Below are positions 51,307 to 57,854 of a DNA stretch of 64,000 nucleotides, piece by piece. The DNA is taken from contig CALJNC010000038.1 of assembly GCA_937981995.1 (NCBI GenBank), positions 1-64,000 on the forward strand, written 5' to 3'. This DNA is from an uncultured Chitinophagaceae bacterium (GTDB taxonomy: Bacteria; Bacteroidota; Bacteroidia; Chitinophagales; Chitinophagaceae). The stretch's first letter is position 1. Every line of letters starts with the position of its first letter. A program made the translations under genes and the position numbers. The notes under the pieces were generated by a model. That model worked only from the letters and a program-made list of their open reading frames with translations, was not told the origin of the DNA and made no database searches.

Positions 51307-52467
51307 ATGAGAATTAGAAAACATATTTTACTAGCATTAAGTATCATAATGATAAGCTCAGTTGCTTGGGCTGGAAATAGTGATCGTTCTGGACAAGCAG
51401 GTGCCGGAGAATTATTATTAAATCCTTGGGCAGCTTCAAGTGGATTGTTTGCGCTTAATGTAGCTAATGTAACAGGCCTTGAGGCTATGAAAAATAATAT
51501 AGCTGGCTTGGCTAATATTAATTACACCGAAATGGGCTTGTCTCATTGTCGTTACCTAGCAGGTACCGGAATGAGTATTAGTAATGTAGGTGTTGCTTTG
51601 CCTATTGGCAAGGACAAATCTTCTGTATTGGGCATTAATGTTATGACCTTTGGCTTTGGTGAAATTCCAATTACTACAGCTGATAATCCTTCGGGAGGTA
51701 TAGGTACTTTTAAACCAAGCTTTTTTAATGCTTCTATAGGTTATTCTAAGGCTTTTTCTAAAAGTATGAGTGCAGGTTTAAATGTTACATTCGTAAATGA
51801 AGCTGTTACAAATATTAAAGCAAATGCACTTGGTTTTGATGCAGGTGTACAATACAAAACGGGTAAAAAAGACGCTTTTAAAATTGGAATTACTTTACGT
51901 AATATTGGTACAGATATTCGTTTCTCAGGAGATGGATTTAAGTTTAACGGAAATGCTCCTAATGGAGGTAACGATATAACAGTTGCTTTTCCTAGCGATA
52001 AATTTCAGTTGCCTTCTCAACTTAGCATCGGTACTTCTTATGACATTTATTTAGATGAAGGGAAAAAAGAGTTGGATGCTGATGGGAATCCAATTGATTC
52101 TGATTACAAACCAAAACACAGATTAACACCAATGCTTACATTTAAATCTAATTCATATTCAAAAGATTGGATTGGTTTAGCTGCCGAGTATGGCTATGAA
52201 GATAAGTTCTTTTTAAGAGCAGCATATCGTTATGAAACAGACATCATAAGCGAAAGCAATAATACCACGCTCTATTCTGGTTTAGCAGCTGGTGTTGGTT
52301 ATATGACCAACTTTGGTAAGGAAGATGCTGGTACAAGAATGGCATTTGATTATTCTTACAACCATACTCGTTTTAATAGCGGAAACCATACGCTTACATT
52401 ACGTATTTTCTTAGGTGGAACTACTGAGGATGCTGGCGAAGAAATTGAGCTAGGCGACGACGACTAA
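51307..52467 (+). CDS. PorV/PorQ-family outer-membrane barrel
   Basis: A 386-residue barrel. Signal peptide (about 1-22, ending AWAG), then AGAGELLLNPWAASSGLFAL, the start typical of PorV/PorQ (UPF0164) proteins, followed by repeated amphipathic strands, and NHTLTLRIFLGG before an acidic tail (EEIELGDDD). PorV is the shuttle that takes T9SS cargo from SprA to the surface attachment machinery. This one is encoded beside a putative cargo instead of with the por core, so it is probably a paralogue dedicated to that cargo. It is the last gene of the three-gene cassette; a terminator follows 20 bases downstream. Confidence 0.83.
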   Translation: MRIRKHILLALSIIMISSVAWAGNSDRSGQAGAGELLLNPWAASSGLFALNVANVTGLEAMKNNIAGLANINYTEMGLSHCRYLAGTGMSISNVGVALPIGKDKSSVLGINVMTFGFGEIPITTADNPSGGIGTFKPSFFNASIGYSKAFSKSMSAGLNVTFVNEAVTNIKANALGFDAGVQYKTGKKDAFKIGITLRNIGTDIRFSGDGFKFNGNAPNGGNDITVAFPSDKFQLPSQLSIGTSYDIYLDEGKKELDADGNPIDSDYKPKHRLTPMLTFKSNSYSKDWIGLAAEYGYEDKFFLRAAYRYETDIISESNNTTLYSGLAAGVGYMTNFGKEDAGTRMAFDYSYNHTRFNSGNHTLTLRIFLGGTTEDAGEEIELGDDD

Positions 52468-52487
52468 TAATATTCTAACTTATAATG

Positions 52488-52524
52488 CAACGCTTTCATA
52501 TGCTGGGAGCGTTGTTTTATTTTT
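52488..52524 (+). terminator. Terminator of the surface-protein cassette
   Basis: CAACGCT (52488-52494) pairs with AGCGTTG (52508-52514) around a 13-base loop, followed by a T-rich tract (52515-52524). The tail also reads TATTTTTA (52518-52525), one mismatch from a -7 box, 16 bases before the greA ATG. Confidence 0.7.
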
Positions 52525-52541
52525 AAACAACTTAACGAACT

Positions 52542-53015
52542 ATGGGAGACTTAACTTATGTAACAAAGGAAACGCTTGAATCAATGAAGGCCGAACTTAA
52601 AGAACTAAAGGGGCCAGGAAGAAATGCAATTGCCAAGGCTATTGCTGAAGCACGTGAGAAAGGAGATCTAAAGGAAAATGCAGAGTATGACGCAGCTAAA
52701 GAAGCGCAAGGTCATCATGAAGCAAAAATGGCTAGATTAGAAAGTGCTATTGTCAATTCTAGGATACTAGACCCAAAGGATATTGATTTGACCAAAGTAA
52801 CGATTTTAAATAAAGTAAAAATTACAAACCTTAAAAATGATAAGTCGCTTACTTATCAAATTGTATCTGAAAATGAAGCTGATTTAAAGCTTAAAAAATT
52901 ATCAGTTACTTCACCATTAGCTAGTGGCTTATTGGGTAAAGAAGTGGGTGACATAGCTGAAGTAGAAACACCGGGCGGAATTGTTAAGTTTAAAATAGAA
53001 GAAATAAGTATTTAA
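52542..53015 (+). CDS. greA: Transcription elongation factor GreA
   Basis: GreA (157 residues) rescues stalled RNA polymerase by stimulating transcript cleavage. The N-terminal coiled-coil hairpin has the catalytic acidic tip in EAREKGDLKENAEYDAAKE (about 34-52), and the C-terminal FKBP-like domain shows VSENEADLKL, SVTSPLASGLLGKEVGD and TPGGIVKFKI. Length normal. The HIT-family gene follows by five bases, a pairing common in Bacteroidota. Confidence 0.97.
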   Translation: MGDLTYVTKETLESMKAELKELKGPGRNAIAKAIAEAREKGDLKENAEYDAAKEAQGHHEAKMARLESAIVNSRILDPKDIDLTKVTILNKVKITNLKNDKSLTYQIVSENEADLKLKKLSVTSPLASGLLGKEVGDIAEVETPGGIVKFKIEEISI

Positions 53016-53020
53016 GTAAA

Positions 53021-53413
53021 ATGGCAAGCATTTTTACTCAAATAATTCAAGGAGATATTCCTTCATATAAAATCATTGAGGATGATAACTTTTATGCATT
53101 CTTAGATATTTTTCCTTTAGTTAAAGGACACACTCTTTTAGTGCCTAAAATTGAAGTTGATAATTTATTTGATCTTGACTTGGAAACATTGAACAAGCTA
53201 TTTGCGTTTGCTCAACCTATAGCCAAGGCCATAGAAAAATCATTTGATTGTAACCGTTGTGGTATATCTGTTATAGGATTGGAGGTGCCTCACGCACATA
53301 TGCATTTGTTGCCTATAAATACAGCAGACGATTTGAATTTTACCAGAAAAAAAATAGAAGTATCTCCTGAAGAGATGGAGCTTACTAAAAAGCTTATTCT
53401 TTCAAATCTTTAG
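53021..53413 (+). CDS. HIT-family nucleotide hydrolase
   Basis: A 130-residue histidine-triad protein. The catalytic triad HAHMH is His91, His93 and His95 (VPHAHMHLLP), with GDIPSYKIIEDDNFYAFLDI and PLVKGHTLLVPKIEVDN at the start. It hydrolyses nucleotidyl-amide or dinucleoside bonds; the natural substrate is uncertain. Last gene of the greA pair; its end overlaps the convergent response-regulator gene by 20 bases. Confidence 0.94.
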   Translation: MASIFTQIIQGDIPSYKIIEDDNFYAFLDIFPLVKGHTLLVPKIEVDNLFDLDLETLNKLFAFAQPIAKAIEKSFDCNRCGISVIGLEVPHAHMHLLPINTADDLNFTRKKIEVSPEEMELTKKLILSNL

Positions 53414-54131
53414 TATCTCCTTTTTTATCTTCCTCCTCAAGTAATGAAGGATTAATAAATCGGAAGCCTACGCCATGTATAGTTTGTATCTCAATGTCTT
53501 CTTCTTGTTTTAGGTACTTACGTATTTTAGTAATAAATACATCCATACTTCTTCCTAAGAAATAATCATCCTTACCCCATACTTTAGTAAGGACCTCTTC
53601 TCTTTTTACAACCTTATTTGCATTCAAGCAGAAAAAACGTAATAAGTCAGCTTCTTTTTGAGTTAGTCTTGTATCAATTTTTTCACCTTGAATTGTTAGA
53701 TTTTCATAATCAAATTCTGATGTGCCTAATTGGAACTTCGTTTCGTCAGTATCAGAACCAACAGTGCGCTTAAGAAATACATCGATACGCAGTAGAAGCT
53801 CTTCCATACTAAATGGCTTAGTAATATAATCATCAGCCCCAGCTTTAAGACCGGCAATTTTATCTTCCTGCATACTTTTAGCAGTTAGAAAAATAATAGG
53901 GATGTAATCATTTTTTCGTCTGATTTGCTGTGCTAACGTAAAGCCATCCTTTACAGGCATCATTACATCTATCAAGCATAAGTCATAGAAGTTTTTAGAA
54001 AACTGCTGCCAACCTACTTGTCCGTCAGTAGCTAGTGTAACCTCGAATCCTTTGTCTTCTAAGGCGTCTTTTACAACAAAACCTAATGATGAATCATCTT
54101 CTACTAAAAGTATTTGTATTTTTTGCGGCAT
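53394..54131 (-). CDS. OmpR/PhoB-family response regulator
   Basis: A 245-residue regulator. The receiver domain (about 5-118) has Asp11/Asp12 (EDDSS), phospho-acceptor Asp55 (LIDVMMPVKDG), the Thr at FLTAKS and Lys at ADDYITKPF. A winged-helix DNA-binding domain (about 135-230) includes LTQKEADLLRFFCLNANKVV and KIRKYLKQEEDIEIQTIHGVGFRF. It directly follows the histidine kinase gene (adjacent stop/start), so the two form a two-component pair. The acidic tail (about 232-245) is poorly conserved. Target genes are unknown. Confidence 0.95.
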   Translation of the reverse strand: MPQKIQILLVEDDSSLGFVVKDALEDKGFEVTLATDGQVGWQQFSKNFYDLCLIDVMMPVKDGFTLAQQIRRKNDYIPIIFLTAKSMQEDKIAGLKAGADDYITKPFSMEELLLRIDVFLKRTVGSDTDETKFQLGTSEFDYENLTIQGEKIDTRLTQKEADLLRFFCLNANKVVKREEVLTKVWGKDDYFLGRSMDVFITKIRKYLKQEEDIEIQTIHGVGFRFINPSLLEEEDKKGDTKDLKE

Positions 54132-55421
54132 CTATTTCTTATTTATAGGTATAAATATACTAAAAGTACTCCCTTTTCCAAGGGTACTTTGTGCTGTTAT
54201 TTTTCCACCATGTCGTTCACAAATTAATCTTACATAATTTAGGCCTAATCCAAAGCCTTTTACATTATGAATATTACCCGTTGGTACACGATAAAATCGC
54301 TTAAAAACGTTCTTTAAATTCTCTTTACTTATGCCAATGCCATTGTCCTTAATATCAATATGCACGTTGGCCTCCTTAATATAAACGTCTACAATTATTT
54401 TGGGAGCTACTTCGCAGTACTTAATAGCATTGTCTAGCAAGTTACCCATTACATTTTTGAAGTGTAAGGTATCTGCCATAATGATTAAGGACTCATCTTC
54501 ATAATTAATGGTCATTTCACCTCCACGCGATCGAATCCAAGGAGCATAGGTTCTCTCGGTCATTTCATCCAAAAGTTCCTTTATGTTTACAGGTTCTTTA
54601 TTAAGCTCAATGGCGTTTTTATTATTCTTAGCCATATGCAATACTCGCTCCACTTGCTTAGTAAGATGAGCCGTTTCATTAGATACTATGGTTGCATAAT
54701 TTAAAAGACGTTGCGGGTTATTTACAATATTCGGATTTTTTAATACCTCAGCTGATATTTTAATTGTGGCCAAGGGTGTTTTAAATTCATGGGTCATATT
54801 GTTCACAAAATTCTTTTGAATTTCGCTCAGGCGTTTTTGTTTAAAAATGATAAACATGGCATATCCTAATATTAAGAGTACCGCAAACAAGAGGGCAGTA
54901 GACAAAAGCCATTTATTCATTTCGCCGGAAAGAAAAATATTTCGGTTGGGAAACTGAACTGCAAAGAAGTTATTTTCATTCTCAGCATTGGGAAAACCTT
55001 TTACTACATCCTTAGTGTCGCCACTTTTATCTTCGGATAGATAAACATATCGGCTGTGTTTTATTTTTTTGTCTTCGCAACTATAAATTCCATATTCAAA
55101 ATCTGCCGTAATTGATTTGATACCTAACTCTCTAACTAAAAGTTTTTCAAGTGCAATTGGATTGATAGTATCGCCAATTTGAACAGTAAAATAATGTTTG
55201 CCTTCCTTTTTTGCCTGATTATTTACAGTAGGGGCATAGTTGTTTTCATTAGAACGAAGAAGACCAGTAGTTACACTATTTAAACTGGATATTACTTTGC
55301 TATCAAAAATCTTGTGCTCAACATCATAAGAAGTTTTAACCCAATACAATTGGGTAATAAGCATTAGAATCGCTGAAACTACAGCGAGAATAAATACGAT
55401 ACGAAGATTTCTACTACTCAT
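54132..55421 (-). CDS. Sensor histidine kinase
   Basis: A 429-residue kinase from the ATG ending at 55421 (the frame extends to 55502 but runs into ruvC). Two membrane helices (about 6-27 and 170-192) flank a periplasmic sensor region. The dimerisation domain has FVNNMTHEFKTPLATIK with the phospho-accepting His. The ATPase domain shows the N box (MGNLLDNAIKY), DIKDNGIGIS, F box (FKRFYRV) and GFGLGLNYVRL, and GSTFSIFIP at the end. Together with the next gene it is a two-component system. Signal unknown; not BaeS/PhoR-specific by what I can see. Confidence 0.94.
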   Translation of the reverse strand: MSSRNLRIVFILAVVSAILMLITQLYWVKTSYDVEHKIFDSKVISSLNSVTTGLLRSNENNYAPTVNNQAKKEGKHYFTVQIGDTINPIALEKLLVRELGIKSITADFEYGIYSCEDKKIKHSRYVYLSEDKSGDTKDVVKGFPNAENENNFFAVQFPNRNIFLSGEMNKWLLSTALLFAVLLILGYAMFIIFKQKRLSEIQKNFVNNMTHEFKTPLATIKISAEVLKNPNIVNNPQRLLNYATIVSNETAHLTKQVERVLHMAKNNKNAIELNKEPVNIKELLDEMTERTYAPWIRSRGGEMTINYEDESLIIMADTLHFKNVMGNLLDNAIKYCEVAPKIIVDVYIKEANVHIDIKDNGIGISKENLKNVFKRFYRVPTGNIHNVKGFGLGLNYVRLICERHGGKITAQSTLGKGSTFSIFIPINKK

Positions 55422-55425
55422 AAAA

Positions 55426-55992
55426 CTACTTTTTAATTTTAACCCGCCCGGGGTTGTCTTTAATAAACTTATCCCATCCTTGGCCACTCTTAAGGTTGGC
55501 AATAGGAAACTTACTTTGAAAATGATGACACAGCGCTACGCCAACTGCATCAGAAGCATCAAGGTATTGAGGCGTTTCTTCAAATTTAAGGATTTTCTGG
55601 ATGGTAGTCCACAATTGTTCTTTTGTAGCGGATCCATTTCCTGTAACTGATTGTTTTACCTTCTTAGGCGAGTATTCTTCCATTGGAATTTTGGACTGCA
55701 TGGCTGCTGCCATAGCAACACCTTGCGCTCTGCCCAACTTAAGCATACTTTGTACGTTCTTACCAAAAAAAGGAGCTTCAATAGCACAAGATTCAGGCTT
55801 GTATTGCTCGCATAATTCGTGCACTCTTACATAGATCCTGTTTAACCTATCCGCATGGTCAGGGAACTTACTTAGCTTAAGCACCCCCATTTCCACTATT
55901 CTAATCTTTTGACCAGTAATACCAATCAATCCGTAACCCATTACTACAGTACCCGGATCAATTCCTAATATTATTTTTTCTTTTAGTGCCAC
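55426..55992 (-). CDS. ruvC: Holliday junction resolvase RuvC
   Basis: RuvC (188 residues from the GTG ending at 55992) cuts Holliday junctions. Catalytic acids are Asp12 (ILGIDPGT), Glu in CAIEAPFF, and the Asp pair in YLDASDAVGVALCHH. The GTG is chosen because the family begins just before LGIDPG, and the frame further upstream crosses into the divergent gene. Four bases separate it from the histidine kinase gene, so a shared transcript is likely. The start lies eight bases after the palindromic -7 box GTAAATTTAC, suggesting a nearly leaderless mRNA. Confidence 0.94.
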   Translation of the reverse strand: MALKEKIILGIDPGTVVMGYGLIGITGQKIRIVEMGVLKLSKFPDHADRLNRIYVRVHELCEQYKPESCAIEAPFFGKNVQSMLKLGRAQGVAMAAAMQSKIPMEEYSPKKVKQSVTGNGSATKEQLWTTIQKILKFEETPQYLDASDAVGVALCHHFQSKFPIANLKSGQGWDKFIKDNPGRVKIKK

Positions 55993-56000
55993 TTGATTCA

Positions 56001-56010
56001 GTAAATTTAC
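56001..56010. promoter_or_regulatory. Palindromic -7 box between ruvC and the 56015 gene
   Basis: GTAAATTTAC is a perfect palindrome and reads TAAATTTA on both strands, one mismatch from TAnnTTTG in each direction. The ruvC GTG is eight bases away on one side and a TTG start six bases away on the other, so one element may serve two divergent, nearly leaderless genes. Confidence 0.4.
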
Positions 56011-56014
56011 AACC

Positions 56015-56983
56015 TTGACTTTAAACCGCAATATTAAAAGAAGTATCAAGATCGCTTTAGGAAGTATTCTATTTGCGTGGTTAGCTTATTCTTTATACCA
56101 TCAAATTGCATCGCAGGATAATTTACAGTCTGATTATAATCAACTTTTTCAAGAATGGACAGTTGCTAAAATAGTGGGCCTTGTCGTTGTTTTTATTTTA
56201 ATGATATTTAATTGGTCCATTGAAAGTAAAAAATGGCAAATGCTTTTAAAACATACGGAGCAATTAAGTTTTATTGCTGCGTTTCAATCTGTATTAATGG
56301 GTTTAGCCATATCCATTATTACGCCTAATAGAATAGGAGAGTATCTTGGAAGAATTTTGTATTTAAAAAATACCAATAAGCTCAAAGGTATTTCCATAAC
56401 CATTATTGGAAGCTTTGCTCAAATGTTAGTCACTAGTGCTTTTGGTGTTCTGGGGCTACTTTTTTATCTGTACGCTGTGCAGCAATCTACCTTTTTATAT
56501 TTCTTATTAGTGCTTAGCTTTTTGATTGCCTGTGGTATGTTTTATATTCTTTTTAATTTAGATCAATTGGTCAATTTTTGTAAAAGAATTCCGATCCTTA
56601 AGAAAATTAGTATTTACATAGAGGTAATTAAGCGTTACGAAAGAAGCACCTTGGTAAAATTGATTTTTTATGCAATTGCGAGATACTGCGTTTATTCAAC
56701 ACAATTTTTCTTGCTCTTATATATAACCCACAATTACTTTTTACCTATCAAAACCTTTGCGGGCATCTGGTTATTATATTGGATAATTGCTGTGGTACCA
56801 TCTTTTGTAATAGCCGATGTAGGTATCCGGGGTAAAACGGCGGTTACGTTTTTAGCTTTTGTAAGTGGAAATGCGCTTGCTATAGTAGTATCTAGTGTAA
56901 TGCTTTGGGTTATTAATCTTATACTTCCTGCACTAATTGGTTGTTTTTTTGTGTTTAAAATACGAATGTTTGATAATGACTAG
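56015..56983 (+). CDS. Lysylphosphatidylglycerol synthase-like membrane protein (UPF0104)
   Basis: A 322-residue inner-membrane protein with about eight membrane helices, from residue 13 to the C-terminus. The typical family parts are FILMIFNWSIESKKWQMLLK, FQSVLMGLAISIITPNRIGEYLGRILYL, and VVPSFVIADVGIRG. Members of this family act as flippases or are the membrane half of aminoacyl-phospholipid synthases; here no synthetase domain is fused, so the substrate is uncertain. The only plausible start is TTG, since no ATG lies near the N-terminus. Divergent from ruvC over 22 bases. Confidence 0.85.
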   Translation: MTLNRNIKRSIKIALGSILFAWLAYSLYHQIASQDNLQSDYNQLFQEWTVAKIVGLVVVFILMIFNWSIESKKWQMLLKHTEQLSFIAAFQSVLMGLAISIITPNRIGEYLGRILYLKNTNKLKGISITIIGSFAQMLVTSAFGVLGLLFYLYAVQQSTFLYFLLVLSFLIACGMFYILFNLDQLVNFCKRIPILKKISIYIEVIKRYERSTLVKLIFYAIARYCVYSTQFFLLLYITHNYFLPIKTFAGIWLLYWIIAVVPSFVIADVGIRGKTAVTFLAFVSGNALAIVVSSVMLWVINLILPALIGCFFVFKIRMFDND

Positions 56984-57078
56984 TATCGCTTGATTTTACC
57001 TTAAATCAATGGCTCAAAGACCTATGAATAGGGCTAATTATTTTTTCCTTAACATTTCGCTTTTTGATTAAAAGAGAC

Positions 57079-57086
57079 TACATTTG
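57079..57086 (+). promoter_or_regulatory. Putative -7 box for the 57109 barrel gene
   Basis: TACATTTG is an exact TAnnTTTG match, 22 bases before the ATG. A TTTG at 57063-57066 is only 12 bases upstream, too close for a normal -33. The 125-base gap before it holds nothing else. Confidence 0.5.
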
Positions 57087-57108
57087 TTTCCATATAAATT
57101 AAACTAAC

Positions 57109-57795
57109 ATGAAAAAACTGGTATTATTTACAATGATTCTTCTGTGTGCATTCACATTTGATTCATCAGCACAGCGTAAGAGAAAAAGAACGGCAACATC
57201 ACAGGGTAATTGGGTACTTCGCGTAGGCGCAGGCTTTAATACTAATAGCAGTACGGATGAACTTACTGGCTTTGAAAATTCTTCGAATACATTTTCATTC
57301 AACCCAACTTTATCTTACATGGTAATTGATAATTTAGAGATAGGAGCAAATGTTGGAGTAGCAAATACTTCTTCTCGTAACGAATCTTCTGCTACAGCTA
57401 GAATTGAAGATGAAGGAACTGATTTTACTTTCGGCTTATTTGCTCAAAAGTATTTCCCTTTAAATAACTGGTTTGCTTTTTATACTTCAGCTAATATTGG
57501 TCTTTTAACTGGTAGCGGTGAAACTAGTAATATTAATGGTTCTACAACTTCTACTTCAGGTTATGTAAATAACGGAGTACAAGGTGGATTAAACTTCGGT
57601 TTTGGTTTCACTCCGTATAACGCTTTTGCATTATATAGTGACTTTACTGGATTAACTATTTCTAATACTAAAAGAAATCCTGACGGAAATACTTTACCTA
57701 CAGTAAGTAATACAAGTGCAGGATTCAACATAGCACGTAACCCAATTAATATTGGAATTGCTTGGTATTTTGGCCGCGGTCTTTGGAGAAGATAA
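57109..57795 (+). CDS. Outer-membrane beta-barrel protein
   Basis: A 228-residue protein with a signal peptide (about 1-21, ending SSAQR) and alternating hydrophobic strands through the mature part, for example WVLRVGAGFN, YMVIDNLEIGANVGVAN, FYTSANIGLLTGSG, QGGLNFGFGFTPYNAFALYS and NPINIGIAWYFG. This is the 8-strand OmpW/OmpA-barrel-like 'porin family' pattern. Ser/Thr/Asn-rich loops are surface-like. No specific function. It is followed by a terminator that overlaps the promoter of the next gene. Confidence 0.82.
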   Translation: MKKLVLFTMILLCAFTFDSSAQRKRKRTATSQGNWVLRVGAGFNTNSSTDELTGFENSSNTFSFNPTLSYMVIDNLEIGANVGVANTSSRNESSATARIEDEGTDFTFGLFAQKYFPLNNWFAFYTSANIGLLTGSGETSNINGSTTSTSGYVNNGVQGGLNFGFGFTPYNAFALYSDFTGLTISNTKRNPDGNTLPTVSNTSAGFNIARNPINIGIAWYFGRGLWRR

Positions 57796-57818
57796 GCTTA
57801 AAACAATACTTAAATAAT

Positions 57819-57826
57819 TATATTTG
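57819..57826 (+). promoter_or_regulatory. Putative -7 box for the DUF5916 gene
   Basis: TATATTTG, exact TAnnTTTG, ends immediately before the terminator hairpin (57827). Transcription from it would begin inside the hairpin's 5' arm, about 25 bases before the ATG at 57855. See the separate terminator entry. Confidence 0.55.
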
Positions 57827-57853
57827 CCCCGACTTTCAAGTCGGGGTTTTTTT
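57827..57853 (+). terminator. Terminator of the 57109 barrel gene
   Basis: CCCCGACTT (57827-57835) pairs perfectly with AAGTCGGGG (57838-57846), two-base loop, followed by seven T's (57847-57853). A strong intrinsic terminator. It lies within the leader of the next gene, whose -7 box directly precedes it. Confidence 0.92.
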
Positions 57854-57854
57854 A

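Noticed and set aside
55422-55502. Longer N-terminus of the histidine kinase
   Set aside because: Runs inside ruvC; the ATG ending at 55421 immediately precedes the first membrane helix.
57762-57854. Longer N-terminus of the DUF5916 gene
   Set aside because: It crosses a strong intrinsic terminator and the end of the previous gene, and the ATG at 57855 gives a proper signal peptide.
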